From DATKDF01 sp963752045 (GTDB lineage: Bacteria; Acidobacteriota; Vicinamibacteria; Vicinamibacterales; SCN-69-37), in the NCBI GenBank assembly GCA_963752045.1, contig CAVVWN010000008.1, forward strand, positions 744,001 through 808,000: a DNA stretch of 64,000 nucleotides, given 5' to 3'. Of this stretch, positions 1 through 16,587 are shown piece after piece. The notes beneath the pieces are model-generated. The model saw only the letters and a program-made list of their open reading frames with translations. It made no database searches and was not told the origin of the DNA. A program made the translations under genes and the position numbers. Position 1 is the first letter of the stretch, and each line of letters begins with the position of its first letter.

Positions 1-846
1 CACATCTCGAACACACCCCGCCAGTTGTTGCTCTACGAGGCGCTCGACCTCGGGCCGCCGGCCTTCGGACACCTGTCACTCGTCATGGGGCCCGATCACG
101 CCCCGCTGTCCAAGCGTCACGGAGCCACGAGCGTGGCCGAGTTCCGGGATCGAGGCTACCTGCCGGAAGCCCTCGCCAACTACCTCGCCCTGCTGGGCTG
201 GTCGCCGGGTGACGGCGAGGAGTTATTGCCCCTTGGGGAAATGGCTCGCCGCTTCGACGTCGGGAAGGTCGCCCATAGCGCGGCAGTGTTCGATCCGGAC
301 AAGCTGGCCTGGGTCAACCGCCACTACATGGCCGCGATGCCGCCTGCCGAGCTGGCGCGCGCCGCGCTCCCGTATTTCGTGCGGGCGGGATACCTTGCTG
401 CCGAGTCCGACGCGGCCCTCGCCTTCGCCGAAGCCGTGCTCCCGATGGCGGCCGGGTCGGTGGACCGGCTGGCGGACGTGCCGGCGCGGGTCGCCTTCCT
501 GTTCGACTGGGACGAGGAGGCGGCCGCGCGGCTGACCGGTGACGAGCCAGGCGGGAGTGCGGTTGTGGCGCTCATGGCGCGTGAAGTGGCTGGCGCCGGC
601 GCGCTCGATCGCGCCGAGTTTCGTGCGGCGGCCGGACGCGTGCGCGCGGCGCTCGGTGTGAAGGGGCGCGCGCTGTTTCACCCGCTTCGCGTGGCCCTCA
701 CCGCTGCTGACTCCGGTCCAGAGCTCGATTTGGCCGTGCCAGCGATTGATCTTGGTGCCGGACTCACGCCTGAGACCGGGTTCAAGCCGGTCCGCTCGTG
801 CGCCGATCGGCTGCAGGCGGTCGCCGACCGGCTGCTCGCACCGTAA
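1..846 (+). CDS. gltX: Glutamyl-tRNA synthetase, C-terminal part (5' end outside window)
   Basis: The reading frame is open from the first base, so the start lies upstream of the window. The enzyme charges tRNA-Glu with glutamate (or a non-discriminating version charges both tRNA-Glu and tRNA-Gln). The visible part begins in the class I catalytic core, includes the KMSKS-loop variant LSKRHG followed by GATSV near nt 108-135, and continues into the helical anticodon-binding domain (GYLPEALANYLALLGWSP is typical of GluRS). It ends about 30 nt before rlmB on the same strand. Missing N-terminal HIGH motif is due only to the window edge. Confidence 0.93.
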   Translation, partial: HISNTPRQLLLYEALDLGPPAFGHLSLVMGPDHAPLSKRHGATSVAEFRDRGYLPEALANYLALLGWSPGDGEELLPLGEMARRFDVGKVAHSAAVFDPDKLAWVNRHYMAAMPPAELARAALPYFVRAGYLAAESDAALAFAEAVLPMAAGSVDRLADVPARVAFLFDWDEEAAARLTGDEPGGSAVVALMAREVAGAGALDRAEFRAAAGRVRAALGVKGRALFHPLRVALTAADSGPELDLAVPAIDLGAGLTPETGFKPVRSCADRLQAVADRLLAP

Positions 847-875
847 ACTGGTAGGCCGCGAGAAGCGAGTCGTCC

Positions 876-1598
876 ATGTCACTTGTCTACAGCATCCATG
901 CCGTTTCCGAAGCCCTCAACGCCCGAAGGGTCTCGAAGCTCATCCACGTTCGGGGGGGCGGGCCGCGGGTCGACGAACTGGTCGCCCGCGCGCGCGAGCT
1001 GCGCATCCCCATCGAAACGCACGACAAACGGGCGCTCGAGCGTCTGACCCGGGGAGGTGTGCATCAGGGCGTGGCCGCCGAGCTCCAGCCGCTGCCTGCC
1101 TTCACACTCGAGGAGCTTGTGACCGGGGGCGAAGGGCCCGCCCTGCTGGTGGTGCTCGATGCGGTCGAGGATCCGCAGAACGTCGGCGCCATCATCCGGT
1201 CGGCGGATGCGGCCGGCGCCCACGGCGTGGTCCGGCAGGCACGTCACGCCGCACGTCTGGAAGGGGCGGCCGTGCGGGCGTCTGCCGGCGCCGTCAACCA
1301 CGTCCGCATTGCCACGGTCGTCAATATTTCCCGGGCGCTCGAGGACCTGCGGCAACTGGGGGTCTGGACGGTGGGGCTGGACGCGGCCGGCGGGGAGCCG
1401 TACGACGCCGTGGATTACACGCAGCCCACGGCCCTCATCGTCGGCGCGGAGGGGACCGGCCTCCGGCGGCTGGTCCGCGAAACGTGCGACCGGGTGGTGT
1501 CGATACCCATGGCCGGGGCCGTCTCGAGTCTCAATGCCTCGGTGGCCGTGGGGGTGGCCCTGTTCGAGGCCGCCAGGCAGCGGCGGCGGGCAGGTTGA
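876..1598 (+). CDS. rlmB: 23S rRNA (guanosine-2'-O)-methyltransferase RlmB, TrmH/SPOUT family
   Basis: A 240-residue protein with the two-part layout of RlmB: a small N-terminal L30e-like RNA-binding domain (about residues 1-75) and a C-terminal SPOUT knot domain. The three SPOUT motifs are visible: DAVEDPQNVGAIIRSADAAG near residue 95, IVGAEGTGL near residue 188 and SLNASVAVGVALFEA near residue 213. The family methylates the 2'-O of G2251 (E. coli numbering) in the peptidyl-transferase P loop, using S-adenosylmethionine. It sits between gltX and the tRNA/tuf cluster. Exact target nucleotide is inferred from the family. Confidence 0.9.
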   Translation: MSLVYSIHAVSEALNARRVSKLIHVRGGGPRVDELVARARELRIPIETHDKRALERLTRGGVHQGVAAELQPLPAFTLEELVTGGEGPALLVVLDAVEDPQNVGAIIRSADAAGAHGVVRQARHAARLEGAAVRASAGAVNHVRIATVVNISRALEDLRQLGVWTVGLDAAGGEPYDAVDYTQPTALIVGAEGTGLRRLVRETCDRVVSIPMAGAVSSLNASVAVGVALFEAARQRRRAG

Positions 1599-1615
1599 GG
1601 ACACCGTCGGGCGTA

Positions 1616-1645
1616 TTGCCCCCTTGGCATGGGCCGTGCTACCAT
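1616..1645 (+). promoter_or_regulatory. Probable sigma-70-type promoter of the tRNA-tuf operon
   Basis: TTGCCC at 1616-1621 and TACCAT at 1640-1645 are separated by 18 nt, and the predicted start of transcription falls a few bases before the first tRNA at 1660. The match to TTGACA/TATAAT is moderate. The position, in the short gap between rlmB and the tRNA cluster, supports it. Confidence 0.5.
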
Positions 1646-1659
1646 CTCCGTTTTGTCCG

Positions 1660-1736
1660 GCTGGCGTAGCTCAGTCTGGTAGAGCAGCTGATTTGTAATC
1701 AGCGGGTCGGGGGTTCAAATCCCTTCGCCAGCTCCA
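1660..1736 (+). tRNA. tRNA-Thr(TGT)
   Basis: A full cloverleaf can be drawn. Acceptor arms GCTGGCG (1660-1666) and CGCCAGC (1726-1732) pair, the anticodon stem GCTGA/TCAGC encloses TTTGTAA with anticodon TGT, the T arm carries GGTTCAAAT, and the 3' CCA (1734-1736) is encoded. It reads ACA codons. It is the first tRNA of a four-tRNA run leading into tuf. Confidence 0.96.
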
Positions 1737-1867
1737 AGTTCTGAGCTTCGTTCCACACGACAGCGCCTCGAGGAACTTCAAGTGTTCCAAGCGGATGGCG
1801 GGAGGCGACGCGGCGGGTCGCGCCGGTGGGCCGTCGGCGCAGGAGAGCCGGCCGGAAGGGTTTCAGA

Positions 1868-1954
1868 GGCGAGGTAGCGAAGCGGTCAAACGCAGCAGAC
1901 TGTAAATCTGTCGCCCCAGCGGCTTCGGAGGTTCGAATCCTCCCCTCGCCACCA
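1868..1954 (+). tRNA. tRNA-Tyr(GTA)
   Basis: Acceptor arms GGCGAGG (from 1868) and CCTCGCC pair, followed by discriminator A and encoded CCA (1952-1954). The anticodon loop CTGTAAA gives anticodon GTA. The variable arm is long, as expected for bacterial tRNA-Tyr (class II), and the T arm carries GGTTCGAATCC. Confidence 0.96.
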
Positions 1955-2063
1955 CTCGATTCGAACGTCTTGAGCGAGCGATGTGAGTCGACGGGCAGGC
2001 GGTTGTTGGGAAAGGCCCCGCTGGCCTCGCCGGAGTTGGAAGCGGAGCGAGCGGTTGACGAAG

Positions 2064-2138
2064 GCGGGAGTAACTCAGTGGTAGAGTCACAGCCTTCCAA
2101 GCTGTTGGTCGCGGGTTCGATCCCCGTCTCCCGCTCCA
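2064..2138 (+). tRNA. tRNA-Gly(TCC)
   Basis: Acceptor arms GCGGGAG (2064-2070) and CTCCCGC (2128-2134) pair, with encoded CCA at 2136-2138. Anticodon loop CTTCCAA gives anticodon TCC, reading GGA/GGG. The T arm contains GGTTCGATCC. Third member of the tRNA-tuf cluster. Confidence 0.96.
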
Positions 2139-2306
2139 GACTCCGCCGCACGTTTGCAGCGCTCGCGGCTTCGCCCAGGCAGGCCGAGGCCGCGGTGACG
2201 GGCGCGACGCAAGGCTGGGCAGGGGCGAGTCGGGTCTGAGGTTGATGGGCGACAGGAGGCCTGCCGCGCCGGAGCTGCGAGCGAGGCGAGCGACTAGCGA
2301 AGGCGG

Positions 2307-2382
<76 letters not shown>

Positions 2383-2461
2383 GACTGTTCGGGATCACGT
2401 TCGGGAAGCACGGTTCAGCCGGGGCACAGGGCCCCCGGCATTCAAGCGAGGACGGAGAGCA

Positions 2462-3661
<1,200 letters not shown>

Positions 3662-3750
3662 GCGCTGGGCGCTCGGCGCCGGGTGCTCGACAGGGCGCCC
3701 GCCGTCGAGCGCCTGGAGCCTAGAGCCGAGAGCCCAGAGCCGAGAGCCAA
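3662..3750 (+). repeat. Period-7 GGCGCTG-type repeat arms forming a hairpin upstream of rpmG
   Basis: The whole tuf-rpmG gap is built of degenerate heptamers. The left half has GGCGCTG/GGCGCTC units; the right half has complementary GAGCGCC, TAGAGCC, GAGAGCC and CAGAGCC units, separated by a centre near 3693-3703. The halves could pair into an imperfect hairpin in the transcript. The same class occurs at 6104-6162 and 27858-27922. Function is unknown. Confidence 0.7.
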
Positions 3751-3753
3751 GAT

Positions 3754-3903
3754 ATGAGAGACATCGTGACGCTGGCGTGCACCGAGTGCAAGCGGCGCAA
3801 CTACAGCACGACGAAGAATCGCCGGAAGACGACCGACCGGCTGGAGTTCAGCAAGTTCTGCCGGTTCTGCCGTAAGCATACGGCGCATCGGGAGAGCAAG
3901 TAA
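3754..3903 (+). CDS. rpmG: Large ribosomal subunit protein bL33
   Basis: A 49-residue zinc-ribbon ribosomal protein. It begins MRDIVTLACTECKRRNY and ends with CRFCRKHTAHRESK, so both CxxC pairs are kept (the C+ form, zinc binding). It is followed within ten bases by tRNA-Trp and then secE-nusG, an arrangement common in many bacteria. Confidence 0.96.
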   Translation: MRDIVTLACTECKRRNYSTTKNRRKTTDRLEFSKFCRFCRKHTAHRESK

Positions 3904-3911
3904 GCAGGCGT

Positions 3912-3987
3912 AGGCCAGTAGCTCAACTGGTAGAGCATCGGTCTCCAAAACCGAGGGCTGGGGGTTCGAGTCCCTCCTGGCCTGCCA
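3912..3987 (+). tRNA. tRNA-Trp(CCA)
   Basis: Acceptor arms AGGCCAG (3912-3918) and CTGGCCT (3977-3983) pair, with discriminator G and encoded CCA (3985-3987). The anticodon loop CTCCAAA gives anticodon CCA for UGG. It lies between rpmG and secE. Confidence 0.96.
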
Positions 3988-4003
3988 GAGTCGCACGATC
4001 ACG

Positions 4004-4261
4004 ATGAAGACGACAGCGATGTTGGACAACCTCAAAGACACGCCCGGCCATGCGGCCGGCTGGTACGGCCGCGCCCGCCGGTTCCTGACCGAGGTGCGCG
4101 CCGAGCTCGGCCGGGTCACCTGGCCGACGCGCCGGGAAGTGTACGCGACGACGGTCGTCGTGATTCTCGTGTCGATCATGTTTGGCCTCTACCTCTGGGG
4201 TGTTGACCTCCTGCTGTCGGCCATCGTCCGGCAGCTGTTCCTGTTGTCAGGTGCAGCGTAA
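4004..4261 (+). CDS. secE: Preprotein translocase subunit SecE
   Basis: An 85-residue single-membrane-span SecE that clamps the SecY channel in the inner membrane. The cytoplasmic amphipathic part contains the family signature FLTEVRAELGRVTWPTRRE, followed by one hydrophobic helix (TTVVVILVSIMFGLYLWGVDLLL). The stop codon overlaps the nusG start by one base. An internal ATG at 4019 is an alternative start; neither has a strong ribosome-binding site. Confidence 0.93.
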   Translation: MKTTAMLDNLKDTPGHAAGWYGRARRFLTEVRAELGRVTWPTRREVYATTVVVILVSIMFGLYLWGVDLLLSAIVRQLFLLSGAA

Positions 4262-4845
4262 TGGGTGATGAAGTGCAGCCGGCCTCGGCCGGGTCGGTCA
4301 AGATGACGGACGACAAGACCAAGCACTGGTACATCATCCACACCTACTCGGGCTTCGAGAACAAGGTGAAGGAAGCGCTCGAACAGCGCGTGCAGGCGTA
4401 CGGGCTGCAGGATGAAATCGGCGAGGTCCTCATTCCGACCGAGGACATCATCGAGAAACGCGGCGGCCGCGAGGTCAAGAGCTCCCGCCGTTTCTTCCCG
4501 GGCTACATCCTGGTCGAGATGCACATGTCCGACAACGCCTGGCACGTGGTGAAGAACACGCCAAAGGTGACCGGGTTCGTCGGCGCCGGTCCGAAGCCGT
4601 CGCCGCTCTCGCGCGAGGAAGTCGACCAGATTCTGCACCAGGTCACCGTCGCCGCCGAGAAACCGAAGCCGAAGTACACCTTCGAACGCGGCGACCAGGT
4701 ACGGATCAACGAAGGACCGTTCGCCAGCTTCAACGGCGTGGTCGATGACGTGAATACCGACAAGAACACGCTGAAGGTCATGGTGACGATCTTCGGTCGC
4801 GCAACACCGGTCGAGCTCGACTTTTTGCAGGTAGAGAAGCTGTAA
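4261..4845 (+). CDS. nusG: Transcription termination/antitermination factor NusG
   Basis: A 194-residue protein with an N-terminal NGN domain (HWYIIHTYSGFENKVKEAL from about residue 20; RFFPGYILVEM near residue 79) and a C-terminal KOW domain (GDQVRINEGPFASFNGVVDDVN). It binds RNA polymerase across the cleft and links it to Rho or the ribosome. The start overlaps secE. An ATG at 4303 would remove a 14-residue nonconserved leader and is a possible true start. Confidence 0.96.
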   Translation: MGDEVQPASAGSVKMTDDKTKHWYIIHTYSGFENKVKEALEQRVQAYGLQDEIGEVLIPTEDIIEKRGGREVKSSRRFFPGYILVEMHMSDNAWHVVKNTPKVTGFVGAGPKPSPLSREEVDQILHQVTVAAEKPKPKYTFERGDQVRINEGPFASFNGVVDDVNTDKNTLKVMVTIFGRATPVELDFLQVEKL

Positions 4846-4848
4846 GCC

Positions 4849-5274
4849 ATGGCGAAAAAAGTACAGGCGCAGGTGAAGCTCCAGATTGCCGCCGGCAAGG
4901 CCACGCCGGCGCCGCCCGTCGGGACCGCACTCGGTCCCCACGGCGTGAACATCATGGACTTCTGCAAGGCTTTCAATGCCAAGACGGCCAAGGACGAAGG
5001 GCTCATCATCCCGGCCGTCGTGACCATCTACGCCGACCGGACGTTCTCGTTCATCACGAAGACGCCGCCGGCCGCCGTGCTGCTCAAGCGCGCGGCGAAC
5101 ATCGCCAAGGGATCGGGCGTGCCCAACAAGACCAAGGTGGGCACGGTCACGGTCAAACAGGTCGAGGACATCGCCCGGCTCAAGATGCCCGACCTCAACA
5201 CCGAGTCGATCGACGCGGCCATCCTGACCGTCAAGGGGACGGCCCGGTCGATGGGGCTCGACGTCATCGACTGA
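4849..5274 (+). CDS. rplK: Large ribosomal subunit protein uL11
   Basis: A 141-residue protein of normal length for uL11. It starts MAKKVQAQVKLQIAAGKATP and includes the conserved GPALGPHGVNIM-like segment (here GTALGPHGVNIMDFC) and the C-terminal RNA-binding region ending in GTARSMGLDVID. It binds the GTPase-associated region of 23S rRNA. It begins three bases after the nusG stop, so translation is probably coupled. Confidence 0.97.
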   Translation: MAKKVQAQVKLQIAAGKATPAPPVGTALGPHGVNIMDFCKAFNAKTAKDEGLIIPAVVTIYADRTFSFITKTPPAAVLLKRAANIAKGSGVPNKTKVGTVTVKQVEDIARLKMPDLNTESIDAAILTVKGTARSMGLDVID

Positions 5275-5369
5275 GCGGGAGATCGCTGATTCCGATTCCA
5301 GTGTTCTTCGACACCCGAGATCGATGTGGGAGGCCCCGACCGGGCCGATTGGACCACAGGAGGTAAGAC

Positions 5370-6074
5370 ATGCGTGCGCGGGGCAGAAAATACCAGGCGG
5401 CCCGGGACCAGGTGCCCAACCGGCCTCACACGATCGAAGAGGCCGTGCCGCTTCTTCAGAAGGTCAAGTTCACAAAGTTCGACGAGACGGTCGAGATCGC
5501 CGTGCGGCTCGGCGTCGACCCCAAGCACTCGGACCAGATGGTGCGCGGCACCGTGGTGCTGCCGCACGGGCTCGGCAAAGCAAAGCGCGTGCTCGTCATC
5601 GCCAACGCCGAGAAACAGCGTGAAGCCCAGGAGGCCGGCGCGGACGAGATCGGCGGCGAGGAGATCGTCGAGCGGATCACCGGCGGCTGGATGGACTTCG
5701 ACGCCGTCGTCGCCACGCCCGACATGATGCGGGCCGTCGGCCGGCTGGGGAAGGTCCTTGGCCCGCGAGGGCTCATGCCGAACCCCAAGACGGGAACCGT
5801 CACGGTCGACATCGCCAGGGCCGTGCAGGAAATCAAGGCCGGCAAGGTGGAGTTCCGGGTCGACAAGGCAGGCGTCGTCCACGCACCGCTAGGCAAGCTC
5901 TCGTTCGACGCCGAGCGCCTCGTCGCCAACGCCCATGCGCTCATGGAAAGCATCGTCAAGGCGAAGCCGTCGGCTGCCAAGGGCAAGTACCTGAAGAGCG
6001 TCACGATGTCGTCGACGATGGGCCCGGGTGTGGACATCGACACGTCGCGGGTCGACGAGCTGGTGAAGCATTGA
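5370..6074 (+). CDS. rplA: Large ribosomal subunit protein uL1
   Basis: A 234-residue uL1, the mobile L1-stalk protein and, in many bacteria, a translational repressor of rplK-rplA. Signatures include GVDPKHSDQMVRGTVVLPHG near residue 47 and GRLGKVLGPRGLMPNPKTGTV near residue 126. A strong ribosome-binding site AGGAGG (about 5358-5363) precedes the ATG. The 95-nt gap after rplK shows no obvious gene. Confidence 0.97.
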   Translation: MRARGRKYQAARDQVPNRPHTIEEAVPLLQKVKFTKFDETVEIAVRLGVDPKHSDQMVRGTVVLPHGLGKAKRVLVIANAEKQREAQEAGADEIGGEEIVERITGGWMDFDAVVATPDMMRAVGRLGKVLGPRGLMPNPKTGTVTVDIARAVQEIKAGKVEFRVDKAGVVHAPLGKLSFDAERLVANAHALMESIVKAKPSAAKGKYLKSVTMSSTMGPGVDIDTSRVDELVKH

Positions 6075-6103
6075 TTGGAGCCCGAGGCCAAGGACCGCAG
6101 CCC

Positions 6104-6162
6104 GAGCGCCTGGCGCCCAGAGCCTGGCGCCCAGAGCCCAGCGCCTAGCGCCCAGCGCCTAG
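6104..6162 (+). repeat. Eight consecutive heptamers (YRGNGCC class) upstream of rplJ
   Basis: From 6104 the sequence reads as exact 7-mers: GAGCGCC, TGGCGCC, CAGAGCC, TGGCGCC, CAGAGCC, CAGCGCC, TAGCGCC, CAGCGCC. They are the reverse complement class of the GGCNCTR heptamers at 3662-3750 and 27858-27890. The array occupies the rplJ leader, where enteric bacteria have the L10-binding autoregulatory site. Confidence 0.8.
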
Positions 6163-6174
6163 AAGGATTCAGAT

Positions 6175-6702
6175 ATGGCAGTCAGCAGAGCGGAAAAAGA
6201 AGCGGAACTCGACGAGATTGCGGCGGCGTTCCGCGAGGCCGATACGGCTGTGCTCGTCGATTACCAGGGCATCACGGTGCCCCAGGTGACCGAGTTGCGG
6301 CGTCAGATTCGGGCGGCCGGCGGTACCTACCGCGTGGTCAAGAACACGCTGGCCAAGCGCGCCACGGCCGGCACCTCGTTCGAGCCCTTTGCCGCGCACT
6401 TCAGCGGCACGACGGCCGTCGTCTATACGGACACCGACCCGGTGCTCATGGCCAAGGCCCTGACGACGTTCGTCAAGGCGATACCAACCATCAGCATCAA
6501 GGCCGCTGTGGTCCAGGGCCGGAGCGTCGAGCCGGCCGCCGTCGACAGCCTCGCGAACATGCCCGGCAAGGCCGAGCTCCACGCGATGTTGCTCAGCGTC
6601 CTGCAGGGACCGGCTCGTCAGCTCGTCACCGTCCTCTCGGCGGTGCCGCGCGACCTGGTGCTGGTGCTCAAGCAGGCCGAGCAGAAGAAGGCCGAGGGAT
6701 GA
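6175..6702 (+). CDS. rplJ: Large ribosomal subunit protein uL10
   Basis: A 175-residue uL10, which anchors the L7/L12 dimers to the GTPase-associated centre of the 50S subunit. The N-terminal domain has the family pattern VDYQGITVPQVTELRRQIR followed by YRVVKNTLAKRA, and the C-terminal helix (residues 140-175) is the L7/L12-binding tail. Ribosome-binding sequence GAAGGA lies just upstream. Its normal partner rplL follows only after an unusual repeat-filled gap of 175 nt. Confidence 0.96.
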   Translation: MAVSRAEKEAELDEIAAAFREADTAVLVDYQGITVPQVTELRRQIRAAGGTYRVVKNTLAKRATAGTSFEPFAAHFSGTTAVVYTDTDPVLMAKALTTFVKAIPTISIKAAVVQGRSVEPAAVDSLANMPGKAELHAMLLSVLQGPARQLVTVLSAVPRDLVLVLKQAEQKKAEG

Positions 6703-6709
6703 AACGGGT

Positions 6710-6845
6710 GGGTCTGTCCCTGATGGCGAAAGCCGGGACTGACCCCAGTGAGGACACGGGGTCTGTCCCTGATGGCGAGAGCCGGGACTGACCCCAGTAA
6801 GGACACGGGGTCTGTCCCAGATGGCGAAAGCCGGGACTGACCCCC
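6710..6845 (+). repeat. Three tandem 49-bp hairpin units between rplJ and rplL
   Basis: Near-identical units start at 6710, 6759 and 6808 (period 49; the third lacks its spacer). Each has GGGTCTGTCCC, a short loop containing GATGGCGAAAGCC or a one-base variant, and GGGACTGACCC. The arms pair with one T-T mismatch over eleven positions. Such GGGTCTGTCCC palindromes recall REP-type elements, but no REP transposase gene is in the window. In the rplJL transcript they would make three consecutive stem-loops. Confidence 0.85.
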
Positions 6846-6877
6846 TAGACGAGCGTAAGTACAAAAGGGAGACGACA

Positions 6878-7270
6878 ATGGCCGACGTAACGCAGCAGCA
6901 GGTGATTGACTACATCAAGGGCATTTCGGTGCTGGAGTGCGCCGAACTCGTCAAGAAGCTCGAAGAGGAGCTTGGCGTGTCAGCCGCGGCCGCGATGCCG
7001 ATGGCGATGCCGATGATGGCCGGTGGAGCCGGCGGCGGCGCCGCGGCGGTCGAAGAGCAGACCGAGTTCACCGTGACCCTGACCGACATCGGCGGCAACA
7101 AGATCAACGTGATCAAGGCCGTTCGCGAGGTCACCAGCCTCGGCCTCAAGGAGGCCAAGGAGCTGGTGGAGTCGGCGCCGAAGCCGATCAAGGAAGGCAT
7201 TCCGAAGGACGAGGCCGAGGCCATCAAGAAGAAGTTCGAAGAGGCCGGAGCCAAGGTCGAGATCAAGTAA
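6878..7270 (+). CDS. rplL: Large ribosomal subunit protein bL12 (L7/L12)
   Basis: A 130-residue stalk protein that recruits translational GTPases. It has the N-terminal dimerisation helix (residues 1-35), an Ala/Met/Gly-rich hinge (MPMAMPMMAGGAGGG), and the C-terminal domain with VIKAVREVTSLGLKEAKELV and the ending GAKVEIK. I chose the ATG at 6878 because AAAAGGGAGA lies 7-12 nt upstream. Upstream in-frame codons run into the hairpin repeats and are unlikely to be translated. Confidence 0.96.
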   Translation: MADVTQQQVIDYIKGISVLECAELVKKLEEELGVSAAAAMPMAMPMMAGGAGGGAAAVEEQTEFTVTLTDIGGNKINVIKAVREVTSLGLKEAKELVESAPKPIKEGIPKDEAEAIKKKFEEAGAKVEIK

Positions 7271-7271
7271 G

Positions 7272-7299
7272 ACGCGGGCGCGCCCCGGCGCGCCCGCGT
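7272..7299 (+). terminator. GC-rich perfect hairpin after rplL (possible attenuator before rpoB)
   Basis: Arms of 13 bases (ACGCGGGCGCGCC and its exact complement) face each other with a two-base centre directly after the rplL stop. No T tract follows, so it is not a classical intrinsic terminator. A second smaller inverted repeat (GGGGCAG/CTGCCCC) lies near 7316-7333. In E. coli an attenuator occupies the same rplL-rpoB gap; the parallel is inferred. Confidence 0.5.
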
Positions 7300-7445
7300 G
7301 AGACCGCTGACGGGGGGCAGGCGTCTGCCCCCTCGTCCGTCATCGTGCAGCGGCGGCCGGTTCGGCCGTCCCTGAAGGTATCTGGGCGTGGCGCGTCCGC
7401 CAGCGCGCCATGTGAAGCAATCGGCACGACCCCGAGGGTCACTGA

Positions 7446-11765
<4,320 letters not shown>

Positions 11766-11772
11766 AGGGATC

Positions 11773-15977
<4,205 letters not shown>

Positions 15978-16032
15978 CCGCGTCCCGCGGCAACCTCTCC
16001 GGGCGGCCGCAGAGCGGTCGTCCGGCGCAACG

Positions 16033-16077
16033 GACAACGGGCGCGGCCGCGCAGGCGGTCGGCGCCCGTCGTCTTTT
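16033..16077 (+). terminator. Intrinsic terminator of the rpoBC transcript
   Basis: The left arm GACAACGGGCGC and right arm GCGCCCGTCGTC pair with a single mismatch across a GC-rich loop, and TTTTT follows immediately (16073-16077). It lies between rpoC and the DinB-like gene, marking the end of the secE-rpoC transcription unit. Confidence 0.8.
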
Positions 16078-16097
16078 TCGGGTAGCGGGGAGTGAGC

Positions 16098-16571
16098 ATG
16101 TCACCTGAACTCCGGCTCCTGCTCGATGCGATCGACAGGGCCTACGATGCGCCGTCGTGGCACGGCGTGAATCTCAAGGGGTCGATTCGCGGGCTTGCAC
16201 CCGAGCTTGCCGCACGGCGGCCCGCCCCGGGCCGACACAACATCTGGGAAATCGTGGTGCACTGTGCGTACTGGAGGTACGCGGTGTGGCGACGCCTCAG
16301 CGGCGCCAGGCGCGGCTCATTCCCGATCGAGGGTTCAAACTGGTTCGAGCGGCCGGCCGCACGCACGCGGGCGGCCTGGGACGGGGACCGGCGGCTGCTC
16401 GATCGCATCCACCGAGACCTGCGAAAGGCGGTTGCCGGCGTGCCGGCCGGCTCCCTCCATCGTCGGTCTCCCGGGCGCAAGACGACGCCCTACGACCTGG
16501 TGTCCGGAATCGCGGCCCACGACCTCTACCACGCGGGCCAGATTCAGTTGCTCAAGCGCCTGGGCCGGTAG
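16098..16571 (+). CDS. DinB-like putative metal-dependent protein
   Basis: A 157-residue protein of the DinB/YfiT four-helix-bundle superfamily. Likely metal-binding histidines lie in NIWEIVVHCAYW (near residue 52) and in IAAHDLYHAGQIQLLKR (the HxxxH pair near the C terminus), the usual three-His arrangement. Members include thiol-S-transferases and many uncharacterised proteins, so no substrate is proposed. GGGGAG six bases upstream favours this ATG over a GTG at 16092. It runs toward the M28 peptidase, leaving a 16-nt convergent gap. Confidence 0.8.
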   Translation: MSPELRLLLDAIDRAYDAPSWHGVNLKGSIRGLAPELAARRPAPGRHNIWEIVVHCAYWRYAVWRRLSGARRGSFPIEGSNWFERPAARTRAAWDGDRRLLDRIHRDLRKAVAGVPAGSLHRRSPGRKTTPYDLVSGIAAHDLYHAGQIQLLKRLGR

Positions 16572-16587
16572 GTCGCAAGCGGCCCCC

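Noticed and set aside
1737..1867. Additional tRNA or small gene in the tRNA spacers
   Set aside because: No acceptor-stem pairing, T-loop motif or start codon with ribosome-binding site was found in the spacers at 1737-1867, 1955-2063 or 2139-2306.
6821..6877. N-terminal extension of rplL from 6821
   Set aside because: The extra codons lie in the hairpin repeat. The ATG at 6878 has a proper ribosome-binding site and matches the L7/L12 start.
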